A stretch of DNA of 64,000 nt from NCBI GenBank assembly GCA_021732995.1, contig JAKFWA010000024.1, positions 121,728 to 185,727 of the forward strand. The letters are read 5' to 3'. This stretch comes from Planctomycetaceae bacterium (GTDB taxonomy: Bacteria > Planctomycetota > Planctomycetia > Planctomycetales > Planctomycetaceae). Positions 7,589-17,179 of the stretch are shown here, in pieces (positions within the stretch are counted from its first letter, which is position 1; each line of letters begins with the position of its first letter). A model generated the notes under the pieces. It searched no databases and had not been told where the DNA came from. It was given only the letters and a program-made list of their open reading frames with translations. A program made the translations under genes and the position numbers.

Positions 7589-8578
7589 TCAGCCCTGCAA
7601 AGTCTTCAGGTGCTCAACACCGACTGCCGTCAAAGTACGGCCTTTTTCGCTCTTGTTGATCAGGCCCAAGCGGATGAAATCCCGCTCAAACATCTCAATG
7701 GTTTGCTTGGGCAAACCTAGGTGCGTGGCAATGACATTGAGCCGCACCGGCCCTTGATGCTCTCGCAACAGCAGCAGGTATCTCTGCTCGGTCAGATCGA
7801 AGCCCAACTCATCAAGTCCTTCGATATCGAGCATGCGTTGAATGTGATCGCCATCAATCACGTCGGACGATTCCGCCGACGCTACACGCTTCGCAGCATC
7901 TAACATCCGCACAGCCAAGCGAGGAACGCCTCGGCTTCTTCTGGCCAAGTCATAAACCGATGAATGATGAATCGGCCAACCAAGTCGCTTTGCTCGTTGG
8001 CAGATCAGCAATGTCATTTCGTCGTCGGAGTAGTGCGTCAGCCGCAGCAGGATCTTGAAGCGGTCCCGCATGCTCGTCGCCAGCAAGTACTCGTCGGTGG
8101 TCGCACCGATCAAACAGAACGGCGGCAGTGTGATTGCTTTGCGATTACCACCAAGAAACAACTTCCGCTCTTCAAGGGCTCGATAGAGGCAGACCTGCAC
8201 CGCTGATGTGAGTTCATGGATCTCATCGAGCAACAGGATGTCTCCAGGTTCGAGCATCATGAGCAAGCCTTGCATCTGGCCTGGGTTGCCGACGTTTTGA
8301 GCCAGCTCTGTGTGACACTTGGCACAGACTTCACGAGCAATGGTTTCTGACAGCAGCGTCTTGCCGACACCGCCAGGTCCACACATCAGCAAGTGAGGGA
8401 AGGCGACTTCGATGCCGGTCTTTTGCCGATCGTTGAAGTAAGCATCTAGTGCGGTCTGCAACACGGTCACGGCTCTCGATTGGCCGATGACGTGGCTCAA
8501 GCTGGAAACGATGGGCACTGTTTCTTCGTCTTGAATCATGCTCGTGGGCTTTCTTGGAAGTTGTCGCTGGTTAATCAT
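7589..8578 (-). CDS. RuvB-like AAA+ ATPase (Holliday-junction motor homologue)
   Basis: 329 residues. The Walker A is GPGGVGKT (67-74), Walker B LLLDEIHE (115-122), sensor 1 IGATTDE (157-163), and there is a candidate arginine finger in MRDRF, followed by a lid and a C-terminal winged helix. The order and spacing match RuvB, though no ruvA or ruvC is nearby. It starts inside the preceding gene (overlap at 8571-8578), indicating translational coupling. RuvB drives branch migration, so here it may serve recombination or replication of the element. Mobile elements with ArdC often carry this orphan RuvB type. Confidence 0.85.
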   Translation of the reverse strand: MINQRQLPRKPTSMIQDEETVPIVSSLSHVIGQSRAVTVLQTALDAYFNDRQKTGIEVAFPHLLMCGPGGVGKTLLSETIAREVCAKCHTELAQNVGNPGQMQGLLMMLEPGDILLLDEIHELTSAVQVCLYRALEERKLFLGGNRKAITLPPFCLIGATTDEYLLATSMRDRFKILLRLTHYSDDEMTLLICQRAKRLGWPIHHSSVYDLARRSRGVPRLAVRMLDAAKRVASAESSDVIDGDHIQRMLDIEGLDELGFDLTEQRYLLLLREHQGPVRLNVIATHLGLPKQTIEMFERDFIRLGLINKSEKGRTLTAVGVEHLKTLQG

Positions 8579-8777
8579 CGAGACCAATCTCGGACAACTC
8601 GGTGAGGTCGTATTTCGTGATAAACCAGTCGCAGAAGTGCCGGGGTGACCAGTCTTTGAGGTAGCTCTGAAGCAGCACCTCGTCGTCACCACATAGGTCG
8701 GTCCAAGAGGCACCGACACGGAGTTCCAGCATGGACTCCGTTTGCCACTTCCAGTCCTCAAATGTGATCTCGTCCAT
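8571..8777 (-). CDS. Small hypothetical protein (68 aa)
   Basis: Sequence MDEITFEDWKWQTESMLELR..., with several Trp and acidic residues and the end TKYDLTELSEIGLDD. Its stop overlaps the start of the RuvB-like gene, so the two are co-translated. The start is taken at 8777, with GAGG upstream; 8792 is also possible. No family is recognised. It could be an accessory factor for the RuvB-like motor, judged only from the coupling. Confidence 0.6.
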   Translation of the reverse strand: MDEITFEDWKWQTESMLELRVGASWTDLCGDDEVLLQSYLKDWSPRHFCDWFITKYDLTELSEIGLDD

Positions 8778-8860
8778 GCGGGTGAGCCTCATAAAAGTGT
8801 TGATGTGATGTCTCGGATGCACGGTCCGCCTCGTGGCCTTCGGTCCGCTCCGAAAATGGA

Positions 8861-9148
8861 TCAGTGCCAACGCAGACGTGAGAGATGCTGCTCTTCAACC
8901 CGCTTCGCTCTTCGTTCCCACCAAGGTCCGCAGATCAGCTTGATGCGACGTATCACTCGATGAGCTTTGTCGAGCTTGCCCTCGTCTTCGTAATCGAAGA
9001 TCCGCTGCCGGATGCGTCGCAGCATCCGCTCGTACTTGTGGAAGCGTTGGTTCGCCCGAATCTTTGCTTGCAATGATGCAGGCGAAAGAAGGATGCGGTC
9101 CGCTTCGTCGATGTCATCGATCAAGGTAGGCTCCCAGTGAAGAGGCAT
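8861..9148 (-). CDS. Small basic hypothetical protein (95 aa)
   Basis: Starts MPLHWEPTLIDDIDEADRIL and becomes strongly basic and helical (FHKYERMLRRIRQRIFDYED, then AHRVIRRIKLICGPWWERRAKRVEE). It is probably a helical nucleic-acid-associated protein, inferred from charge alone. It sits between the 205-residue hypothetical and the 68-residue gene in the same minus-strand operon. The start at 9148 is chosen over 9289, which would run back into the upstream gene. Confidence 0.6.
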   Translation of the reverse strand: MPLHWEPTLIDDIDEADRILLSPASLQAKIRANQRFHKYERMLRRIRQRIFDYEDEGKLDKAHRVIRRIKLICGPWWERRAKRVEEQHLSRLRWH

Positions 9149-9183
9149 GGATGTTGTTTCCGATGCCTCTTCAGTCGGTCCGT

Positions 9184-9801
9184 CTACGCATCTTCGACTT
9201 GCTTGAAGCCAAGGGCTGTGAAACAACGACGCAAAGCTTCCTCGGATGGATAGCCGCCTTGATCGCTGCGGCTCTCGATGGCTGAGCACTCATGGTCCGA
9301 GAGCCACGAGTAGACCTCGTACTGCCAGTCGTCTTTCAACTCGTATTCGTTCTTGAGTCGCCAAGCTGCACTGACGATGTTCTCGACCGTGGCTTCGTAT
9401 TCCCGATTGGAGAAATCCTCTTCGTTGAGGATCGGATAGCAGGCCAGCGACTCCATCAATCGATGGAAGGTCCGAAAGGCATCGGTGATCTCATTGTTTC
9501 GATAGACCCGTATTGAGAAACCATCGACATGACCAACCGCCCAATGAGTATGGCTTTCTTCCATCACATCGGCATCGTCGCCCTCAGTGAATGGTCTGAG
9601 TGCCTTATTGATCTGTGCGGCGTTGCTTTGGTCCAACAGGCCGGAATCTCGGTTATGCGTGTAATGAATGGTCCATTGATCGGCGTCTTCCATCTCTTGT
9701 TCACGCCACCAGATGAAGCATTGGAATCGTTTCCAATTGCCTGCCGATTCTTCGGCAGCTTCTTCCAGCGTCATGTCACCTAACTGCGTTGCCGTCGCCA
9801 T
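9184..9801 (-). CDS. Conserved hypothetical protein (205 aa)
   Basis: An acidic soluble protein starting MATATQLGDMTLEEAAEESA, with a WKRFQCFIWWREQEMEDAD segment and HTHWAVGHVDGFSIRVYRN. No signal peptide or catalytic motif. Similar proteins occur near ArdC genes on environmental plasmids and elements, but no function is known to me. It lies 111 bp downstream of ardC and probably belongs to the same transcript. Confidence 0.7.
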   Translation of the reverse strand: MATATQLGDMTLEEAAEESAGNWKRFQCFIWWREQEMEDADQWTIHYTHNRDSGLLDQSNAAQINKALRPFTEGDDADVMEESHTHWAVGHVDGFSIRVYRNNEITDAFRTFHRLMESLACYPILNEEDFSNREYEATVENIVSAAWRLKNEYELKDDWQYEVYSWLSDHECSAIESRSDQGGYPSEEALRRCFTALGFKQVEDA

Positions 9802-9911
9802 CGCTCATGTTCTCCGTTGAAGGTTGGTTACCGTCACGGTGATGAGCGATGGTCCAGAAACAAAAAGGGTTAGCGATTCCATTCGCTGGCTCTTTGACGC
9901 TTCTGACAACT

Positions 9912-10817
9912 TTAGAAAGGAACCGCTTCCGGTTCGAGTTGGCGGGAGTAGCTGAGCACATGGTCGGCGGCCCTCGCCGCTGCTGTTGACGCTTTGAAGA
10001 TATACTTTGGATCGTTTTCCAAAGCCTTCAGCCATGAAGCGAGATAGGCTTGGACGTTCGACAAATCTTCGGTGTCAGGAATGGCCAGTTCGGCACACAT
10101 AAAGCTCGCTGCCATCTCTGCCCGCAGTTCGCCTTCGGCATAGCTGCCCTTCCAATCGCATCGTGTTTCGCTCCAGTGAGCTAACTCGTGGAACGACGTG
10201 GCGTAGAACTCTCTTTCGCTGTGGAACCGTTCCTTGTGAACCATCTGGATGTGGTCGGTCGTTCGATCGTAGAAGCAGCGATCACCGCCGAAACGAATCT
10301 CAGCTTCAGTGGCCTCAATCGCCGCTTCAGCCGGAGCGAAGTCGATGAACTCAGTTGGCTTAGTTTCAACTTCGATCTCAGCGAGATGCTGAAGGCTGGC
10401 TGGCAGTTCGACCTGTTCGGCATTGAACAAGATGTACTGTTTCAAGATTGGGAAGCGGTCTTCAGTCTCCTCACCAGTCAACGGGTCCGCTTTGGTCTTG
10501 GTGACTTGAGCGTAAAAGATCACGCCACAGCCCCAATTGCCGGGAGCAACGTCTTTGGGGCGAGACATCACCGTGGCTCCGAGATCTCGCCACTGGTTGA
10601 AGGTCGCATACCATTTGGACGAGAAGCTGTATTGGTCCTGATGAAGCGACAAGAGCAGCGGGTTGATCCCTCGATATGCTTTGCCGCTGACGAGATTGGT
10701 TGGTGCCCCGGCATTTGGCGACATTGACCAAGGTCGTCGCCACGGAACACTGCCTTTCTTCAAGCTGTCAGCAATCTTCTGAGTGATCTCGTTTCGGATC
10801 TGGTCTTGGGTCGCCAT
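9912..10817 (-). CDS. ardC: ArdC-family antirestriction protein
   Basis: 301 residues in two parts. Residues 1-135 form the ArdC N-terminal ssDNA-binding domain (MATQDQIRNEITQKIADSL, GSVPWRRPW, YRGINPLLL). The C-terminal part is a zincin-like metallopeptidase with HELAH at 210-214 and a downstream ELRAE. ArdC proteins coat incoming single-stranded DNA and protect it from restriction during conjugation. It heads a long minus-strand block ending near 3962. A 17-bp palindrome lies about 70 bp upstream (10,886-10,902). Its presence suggests the element transfers as ssDNA, although no transfer genes are in view. Confidence 0.9.
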   Translation of the reverse strand: MATQDQIRNEITQKIADSLKKGSVPWRRPWSMSPNAGAPTNLVSGKAYRGINPLLLSLHQDQYSFSSKWYATFNQWRDLGATVMSRPKDVAPGNWGCGVIFYAQVTKTKADPLTGEETEDRFPILKQYILFNAEQVELPASLQHLAEIEVETKPTEFIDFAPAEAAIEATEAEIRFGGDRCFYDRTTDHIQMVHKERFHSEREFYATSFHELAHWSETRCDWKGSYAEGELRAEMAASFMCAELAIPDTEDLSNVQAYLASWLKALENDPKYIFKASTAAARAADHVLSYSRQLEPEAVPF

Positions 10818-10885
10818 CGCTCGTCTCCGGTTTGAATTGGTGAGGCCGTTGATGGCTTCGCCAAGTGGTCCGGAAGACGATGGGC

Positions 10886-10902
10886 GTTACAAAAGTTGGA
10901 AC
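10886..10902 (-). repeat. 17-bp palindrome family, copy upstream of ardC
   Basis: GTTACAAAAGTTGGAAC, about 70 bp before the ardC start and 182 bp before the divergent PIN gene. It is placed like an operator or activator site. Confidence 0.5.
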
Positions 10903-11083
10903 GACGAAGGCAAAGAAGCTATTTGCCAGCTAGGCAGGTGATCGGAACAGCCGAGCCTTGCTTCTTGGGCTGTGCCGCATACGTTGCGATGGACATTCAC
11001 GCAGGCAACACTGTCTCGGTCTCGCTCAGACGGAAGCCAAAGGCCATTAGCTTGAATGACGTGTCAAGGTGAAATAGGACGTT

Positions 11084-12451
11084 ATGACAGACGATACAGC
11101 AGCAATGCCCACGAGTACGGAGCCGAATGCGAGTTCGATGTGTGTCTTCCCTGACACAAACATTTTCTTGCACTTCCCACCCATCAGGGAAATCGATTGG
11201 CCTACAATCACAAAGGCAAAACGTGTTGAGCTAATCATCTGCTTGACGGTGGTTCACGAACTTGATTCAAAGAAAAGCGACGCCCGTTTAGGGAGTCGTG
11301 CCCAGAGAGCAATCAAGGACATTAGAGAAGCTCAAAACGCCGGTGCGATTCGTGACGGTGTTACGCTGAAGATATTCAATGTCGAGGCCAAGGCTGGCGA
11401 GTTCCCTGCGGACCTTAGTTGGGATAGTGCCGATGATCGAATTGTTCATGCGGCACGCCTCTACAAACAGCAGCATGCCAGCGGTCCAGTAGCCATAGCG
11501 ACAAGCGACTACGGAATGGAGTTGCGAGCTTCAGCGGGCGGCGTGGAAGTGCTCCCATTTGACAACACAATGCGTTTGCCAAACCCCCAGGACGAGCAGA
11601 CGAAGAAATATCAGCAAGCCATCTCCGAACTAAATGCCCTCAAGAACCGACAGCCAAAACTCTCGCTGAATTTATCTCGCCCGGACGCTGCAATGGCTCT
11701 GCCACACGATATTACTTTTAAGCTTGAAGCCGCACCTCCACCAATTGACGTAGAGGCCGAACTGAATCGAGTGATGCTTCAGTTTCCGAAACAACACAGC
11801 ATCAACGCAGTCGAAACTGAAGAGCCCGCAGCGGTAGACCCTAGGCTGTCCGCTCTTCTTGGAAGCATATCCAAGATAAGCTGGGACGCCTACAATAACG
11901 AAATTGAGGCATTCTATGAAAGCTATCGGACCCACTTGGAGTTCCTGCTCGACTTGAACCGTGCTAAGTCTCGCAGTTTTATGTTTGATCTTTGGTTGGA
12001 CAATACTGGCCACAGCCCGGCAAGTGACATTGACGTGTATGTGCGATTCCCTGAAGTGGTGGCTTTCGTAGCGGTAAAGGGATCAAAAGAGGCTGACATG
12101 CTAGATACTCCACCTCCTGCACCCGAACCGCCGAAGATGTGCTTTTCTCGAAGCTTGGAAGCCTCTCGTTCTTGGGACACGAACATTCGGGATATTACCG
12201 CAATTGATTTTAGCCATCTTGGAGATTCGGGAGCCCCGGTTGTGACAGTTAACCGAGACGATAGTTGTGCGAATGAGATTCACGCCGTTGTTGGAAAGTT
12301 GAAGCATGGCCACAACGCTTGTTTGGGCACGTTCGTCGCCGTGCTCAAGCTCGCATGCAAACCGGGGTCATTAACTGCAACATACGAGATATCAGCGGCT
12401 AATCTGACTGAGAAGCAATCGGGTGCATTTCCATTCATTGTAGAACAATAA
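11084..12451 (+). CDS. PIN-domain protein with large C-terminal extension
   Basis: 455 residues. The N-terminal 160 form a PIN ribonuclease domain: FPDTNIFLHF (first Asp), VVHELDSKKSD (Glu/Asp), SADDRIVHAA (paired Asp) and a terminal ATSDYGMEL (Asp). PIN domains cut RNA with Mg2+. A helical linker follows, and a C-terminal region of about 190 residues (EFLLDLNRAKSRSFMFDLWLDNTGHSPASDIDVYVRFP...) looks like a beta-sandwich ligand domain. That is much larger than VapC toxins, and no VapB-like antitoxin gene is adjacent. It opens a run of four plus-strand nuclease genes, so a defence role is likely but inferred. Confidence 0.75.
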   Translation: MTDDTAAMPTSTEPNASSMCVFPDTNIFLHFPPIREIDWPTITKAKRVELIICLTVVHELDSKKSDARLGSRAQRAIKDIREAQNAGAIRDGVTLKIFNVEAKAGEFPADLSWDSADDRIVHAARLYKQQHASGPVAIATSDYGMELRASAGGVEVLPFDNTMRLPNPQDEQTKKYQQAISELNALKNRQPKLSLNLSRPDAAMALPHDITFKLEAAPPPIDVEAELNRVMLQFPKQHSINAVETEEPAAVDPRLSALLGSISKISWDAYNNEIEAFYESYRTHLEFLLDLNRAKSRSFMFDLWLDNTGHSPASDIDVYVRFPEVVAFVAVKGSKEADMLDTPPPAPEPPKMCFSRSLEASRSWDTNIRDITAIDFSHLGDSGAPVVTVNRDDSCANEIHAVVGKLKHGHNACLGTFVAVLKLACKPGSLTATYEISAANLTEKQSGAFPFIVEQ

Positions 12452-12517
12452 GCTGTCTATGGGTGCCACCTCCGCCATACCAGACCTTGTTTCATCCTGC
12501 CACTTAAGGAGCATTCT

Positions 12518-13987
12518 GTGATCATACTTGCGGACACTCCTAACAATAAAGGTCGGCAGCTTGAAGTGCTTACAGCTCGGTTGCTTCAGCACTGTGGCTA
12601 CCAAAACTGCACGACGAATGTCATGGCAAACGGCTCCGAACTGGATGTGCGTGGAGAGATACTGATTCCTGGGCTTGCAGCAGGTCGCATTCGCCAATTG
12701 ATCTGCGAATGCAAGGCCCACAAAGCGGTCATAGACATGACTCAATGGTGTAAGTTCTTAGGCAAGATCTACCATCAATCTATATGTACCAAAACAGAAG
12801 TAGCAGGCTGCTTCATCTCTCTGTCGGGTGTAAACGGGCATGTCCAAAGCCATTATGATGAACTGCGACGCAACACGGACAACGTCACCTTGCTTCATGG
12901 CGACGACCTGTTGAGGCTGGTCAGGGAGATCGTTCCCTTTATTTCTTTGAAGGAGATTAGCAGATGTGTTGCAGCTAAGACTCCTCGAACAGTGTCTCGC
13001 TTTGAGGTTGCGTATCACGAAGGGGCCGTCTTTTGGATTGTCGTCTTCTCGGGCGGAGACTTTACGCTGTTCTTAGCAGACGGCGTCCCCGTTGAGGACG
13101 ACATGGGGAGCCGCCTCGCACCAATGGTTGAGTCGGAATTAGATGTTTCCAGCTTTATAGACATTCAGAAGGAAGTTCAGGCTCAAGAACGAGCAAGGAT
13201 TGTACGATCTCTCGTGATTGCAACCCTATTCAGCAATAATGGAAGCATTCAGGGGCTGCACTCCTTCATGCAAATAGACCGCTATTCCGCTGAAGAGCTA
13301 GTTGCCGCTGCCGTGCAGCTGATCAACGAGGGGCACCTTTTACAAGGCGAGGCGGGCAAGATTATGATTCCCGTCGTAGACACGGATGATGGCGATCTCG
13401 TATCACCAGAAATATATCGCATACTACTGAGTGCGGGTCCGTTGGTCGGTTTGAATGCAGATTACTATCAGAAGCACATCAACAGGGCATTGTTAAAGGA
13501 GATTTGCCAGATTCAGTGTGGATTGCCGCTGGACGACCTAGAGGTCGCTCAAATCATCGAACTTTTTAGGCTCTCCCCGTCATCTCTGGCCCAGGCTTTG
13601 AAGCCTATGGAGATGATCGTGACCGGTCGGCAGCAAGGCCATGTCGGTGAAGACGTGACTAGATTTCATCGCAATCTCTTTCGTCAAGCGGCAATAGAGG
13701 CCCTGCGACGAGACTTTCGTAGTCGTGAACTCGCTGAGTTCTTTCACGAGAGAAGAGCACTTAGAGAAATGGAGACACGGACACTACTTGTTCTGAAGAG
13801 CGAGTCAAAGATTGTAATGGAAGCTGATTTCGCAGAGCGTGTAGGCGTTGGCAGGCTAGATGAATCCTTAGGGGGCGGATTTATGCAAATAGTCATGCTG
13901 GAGGGATCTCCTCAGCCGTGGGAACTGACACTCTCACCGGCGAATGGCAATGGTTCGCAATCGCCGACAACGGAGCAAGAGGCGTAA
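12518..13987 (+). CDS. Mrr-like restriction endonuclease-fold protein
   Basis: 489 residues with a GTG start at 12,518 preceded by AAGGAG. The N-terminus has the Mrr-type PD-(D/E)xK nuclease pattern: GRQLEVLTARLLQHCGY, then SELDVRGEI (Asp) and LICECKAH (Glu-x-Lys). Such domains are found in type IV restriction enzymes. The remaining 350 residues contain predicted winged-helix-like and helical parts (SIQGLHSFMQIDRYSAEELV; LFRQAAIEALRRDF) and are not recognised. It is 66 bp downstream of the PIN gene. The partner or target cannot be told from sequence. Confidence 0.75.
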   Translation: MIILADTPNNKGRQLEVLTARLLQHCGYQNCTTNVMANGSELDVRGEILIPGLAAGRIRQLICECKAHKAVIDMTQWCKFLGKIYHQSICTKTEVAGCFISLSGVNGHVQSHYDELRRNTDNVTLLHGDDLLRLVREIVPFISLKEISRCVAAKTPRTVSRFEVAYHEGAVFWIVVFSGGDFTLFLADGVPVEDDMGSRLAPMVESELDVSSFIDIQKEVQAQERARIVRSLVIATLFSNNGSIQGLHSFMQIDRYSAEELVAAAVQLINEGHLLQGEAGKIMIPVVDTDDGDLVSPEIYRILLSAGPLVGLNADYYQKHINRALLKEICQIQCGLPLDDLEVAQIIELFRLSPSSLAQALKPMEMIVTGRQQGHVGEDVTRFHRNLFRQAAIEALRRDFRSRELAEFFHERRALREMETRTLLVLKSESKIVMEADFAERVGVGRLDESLGGGFMQIVMLEGSPQPWELTLSPANGNGSQSPTTEQEA

Positions 13988-14159
13988 TGGGAATGCTTTC
14001 CCCTTATGCGGTGCAATCATGAACCGGCGACGAGGCCGGGTAAGGCAAGAAGCACGTCTCGTTCCAGGTATAGAGTTGGACAGTTCATGGGGAGCAACCG
14101 CATCTGCACCTTGGATTGGATATCGAGCGTTGCGAATGGTAGTAGCAGAGAGCTTTACT

Positions 14160-15218
14160 ATGACGTGGCCCCTCCCCACACCAGAAGAACAGGTTCAATT
14201 CCTCCGCAACCTTCAGCGGTTGTTATCGGAGGGCCTGTTCGTCGCCAGCTACAAGTTCGCCCTGATCCATGCCTTGGCAGACTTGGCCATACTCAAAGGC
14301 GATGACTCGGGAGCAACCCTTGAGATTTCGACCAAGGACATTGCAGCCAAGTTTGTGGAACTCTACTGGCGACAAGCGAGACCGTTTCATATTGGCGACG
14401 ACACGGCGGGCCTGGTCCTGCATCAAAACACGGACAAGCAAGCTGCCATCATCTCTCACATCTCTGCCGCCCAGCAGGAATGCGGCGGATCGCTTTTCAG
14501 GCTCAAGCAAACCTCTCCTGCTGATTGGTCTGCACTTGTCAGTCAAGTCGATCGAGTTGTGCGAGAGATGCCGCTGTGGAAGTTGCAGACAGTCGGCGGT
14601 GAGCGACTGGAGTTCTTGTACGAGAACCTCGATACGGGCAAACAGATCACGTTGAAGCCTGGCGTGGCATACTGCTTTCGAGCCTTCTACGAACTCGTGA
14701 GAGATCTGATTGAAGGTGCTTGGGTTCGGTTCGTTCAGAAAGTGAATGCCAACAGGCTCGGGAACGTCACAGACCTGGGCACATTCCTATTCGGCCAAGA
14801 GCGTGCTTGCCTTGATGCTTATCGGCCAATCCTGTTCGACGTGCAGAAGGGTGTCTGCCTCTACTGCCAGAAAGCGTTGTCAAAGCAGTCACAGGTGGAT
14901 CATTTCATCCCTTGGTCTCGATACCCCGCCGATTTGGGCCACAACTTCATCCTGGCCCACGATAAGTGCAACAATGCGAAATCAGATCATCTCGCAGCCG
15001 AGAGCCATTTAGCGACTTGGATCGAGCGGAACCGAGAATATCAGATTGAATTGAAGGAGCGTCTGACTGCATCGGCTTTGCCATGTGACTTGACGGCCTC
15101 AGTGCAGATTGCGAAGTGGGTGTATCAGCAGATCGAAAGAGCCAATGGGCAGGTGTGGGTGTCCGAGAAGGAGTTGAGGCATCTTGACCCCAGTTGGGCA
15201 GCGTGTTTCGCAACGTGA
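14160..15218 (+). CDS. HNH endonuclease
   Basis: 352 residues. A C-terminal HNH domain (about 230-277) is clear: CLYCQKALSKQSQVDHFIPW, then GHNFILAHDKCNNAKSDH, with CxxC ... DH ... N ... CN..K zinc and metal ligands. The N-terminal 220 residues are a helical unknown domain. Start 14,160 is chosen because MTWPLPTPEEQVQFLRNL begins a credible protein; upstream in-frame sequence is Arg-rich and not protein-like. It is third in the plus-strand nuclease run. The architecture resembles HNH proteins scattered in defence islands. Confidence 0.8.
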   Translation: MTWPLPTPEEQVQFLRNLQRLLSEGLFVASYKFALIHALADLAILKGDDSGATLEISTKDIAAKFVELYWRQARPFHIGDDTAGLVLHQNTDKQAAIISHISAAQQECGGSLFRLKQTSPADWSALVSQVDRVVREMPLWKLQTVGGERLEFLYENLDTGKQITLKPGVAYCFRAFYELVRDLIEGAWVRFVQKVNANRLGNVTDLGTFLFGQERACLDAYRPILFDVQKGVCLYCQKALSKQSQVDHFIPWSRYPADLGHNFILAHDKCNNAKSDHLAAESHLATWIERNREYQIELKERLTASALPCDLTASVQIAKWVYQQIERANGQVWVSEKELRHLDPSWAACFAT

Positions 15219-15376
15219 ATGAAGTTCGGCAGCTTGATGTGTTCTAGTCGCAGTAGTCATCTGAACGTCCTGAGGGACGCCACCACGACCGATCGTGCGG
15301 AGTTGATTTAGTCGCTGTGCAACTAGCTCGCACATGCTAACTACCATATTGCCATACCCAATATCTCTGGCTCAGA

Positions 15377-17002
15377 ATGAAACGACCTCTCTCGCATCAA
15401 ATTGATGGCCGTGCTCGACCAATATTGCTTGATGCTTTGCCGTCTAGCTGGATAGCAAACAGCCACGACATCGACTACGGCAAGGACTATCTCGTCGAGA
15501 TTGGTGAGAACAATGGAGATCTAACGGGAAGCAGCTTTTATATTCAGCTAAAGGGGAAAGCCAAAGCCACATTCACGGCTGACGGAACGGCCATTAAATT
15601 GAAACTCGAATCCAAGTACGCCACCTACTATCTCGACAAGATCAAAGACCTGCCAGTGTTCTTGGTCGTGGTTGATGTCAAGCTTAAGAAGGGGCGTTGG
15701 CTGTTCTTACAACCTTGGCTACAGAAGAATCAGGCTTGGAGGACGCAAGATAGCATTACGGTCGATATCCCTATAGGGAATGACCTGTCCGACACCGGCA
15801 CTTTTCGTTCGGCAGTCGAAGCGGCAAAACGCTGGATGCAGGAGAACCATGACACATCCATCCATAACGCCGTCACCGCACACAAGCGGCGGCTTGCAGC
15901 CACCGATCCTAGATTCGATGTAGGCGTGTCATTGATCAATGATGAGCCAGTATTCCGATTGTTGGCCAAAGAAAAAGTCTCCATTACGTTGGCCGCTACT
16001 AACGACGGGGCGAAAAGCAAACTTAAAGAGCTTTTGAACAAAGGCTCTTTAGTTTCGTTTCAGCCTGGAGAGTTAAAAATTGCGGGAAGCAAGCTGTTTG
16101 AACCGATTGCGGAGCGAGGCGGCTCGCTTCAAGCCCGAACCAAAATCACTGGTGAAGTGGTCCTGATCTGCCAAGGCAGCAAAGGGCAAGAGATAGCACG
16201 GATTGAACATATTCCGGGCAGCTTTACTGGCGGCAAATCTGAACTGTGGTTTGACGGTGAAGTGGCGAACTCACCGCTAAGCCTGAGAATGGGGCCTGTT
16301 GCTCCGAATATAGGTGGTTCCATCCAAATAAACCTAGAGCTGCAAAAATGGGATGGGCAACCGCTGACAAAACTGGGCCATTTCGATCGCATCAATCGGT
16401 TTTATCAAGCTTTGCCGAATTCTGAATCAATGTTGGTTCAATTCCAGCAGGACGGCAATGAGGTATTTTCAATCAAGCAGCCCGTAGGGCGAGAACCATT
16501 AGTCACCCAGGCTGCTGGTTACCTAGAAGCACTTTGGAAGGCTCGACAAGTTGCGAAGAAGTTCCAAGTCGAGCCCACGTTCAAGTTGGACGACTGCGAC
16601 GACGACGCTTTGAATACCGCAGAGGAACTCTATGCAATCTTCTTTGAAGATGGATGGACACAGCGGACTCCGAGTGTGCGGTTCACTGCCGATTGCATCC
16701 GAGAAACCTTTATTTTTGACGCAGTGGAACAGATCAGAGAGTCGAGGTTTGTGACGCTTACTTCGACGGGGTCGTATCCATTCTTCGGAGAGACAATCGA
16801 GGTCGGTAGGCTGTCGCACTGTTACAGTGACGTTTTGGTGCAGGTTATCGACGATGGATCGCCAGCTTCCATTGCAGCTCCCAAACGGAAGAAGCCCAAA
16901 AAGGGCAGTGCCTCGAATGCCAGCAAAGTGAAAATAGCCGTGGTAGGATCGAAGGACAGTGTATTGAGGATACGATCGACCGCAGAGATGCCGGAGAAGT
17001 AA
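15377..17002 (+). CDS. DUF4365-domain protein (predicted nuclease-fold)
   Basis: 541 residues. The N-terminal 150 match DUF4365: SSWIANSHDIDYGKDYLVEI, GSSFYIQLKGK and a later YYLDKIKDLPVFLVVVD. The DYG.D, VEI and QLK pieces are laid out like a PD-(D/E)xK active site. The larger C-terminal part is beta-rich with no recognised motif and ends with a basic tail (KRKKPKKG). DUF4365 proteins are common in antiphage islands. It begins 158 bp after the HNH gene and closes the nuclease run. Confidence 0.75.
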   Translation: MKRPLSHQIDGRARPILLDALPSSWIANSHDIDYGKDYLVEIGENNGDLTGSSFYIQLKGKAKATFTADGTAIKLKLESKYATYYLDKIKDLPVFLVVVDVKLKKGRWLFLQPWLQKNQAWRTQDSITVDIPIGNDLSDTGTFRSAVEAAKRWMQENHDTSIHNAVTAHKRRLAATDPRFDVGVSLINDEPVFRLLAKEKVSITLAATNDGAKSKLKELLNKGSLVSFQPGELKIAGSKLFEPIAERGGSLQARTKITGEVVLICQGSKGQEIARIEHIPGSFTGGKSELWFDGEVANSPLSLRMGPVAPNIGGSIQINLELQKWDGQPLTKLGHFDRINRFYQALPNSESMLVQFQQDGNEVFSIKQPVGREPLVTQAAGYLEALWKARQVAKKFQVEPTFKLDDCDDDALNTAEELYAIFFEDGWTQRTPSVRFTADCIRETFIFDAVEQIRESRFVTLTSTGSYPFFGETIEVGRLSHCYSDVLVQVIDDGSPASIAAPKRKKPKKGSASNASKVKIAVVGSKDSVLRIRSTAEMPEK

Positions 17003-17179
17003 CGCCTCAAACGTATTGCAGCAACAAGCCAGGATGCCCAATGCCTTCAGACTGGATGGATGACGATCCCAAGGCGTCGTTGGCAATTCGTCGCATGATT
17101 CGTCACTCCTGCCGCCAAATAGTCTGCCGAATAAGCCCATTGATCGTCCTGTTGTTCTTGAATTTGGGGTTGGAGACTC

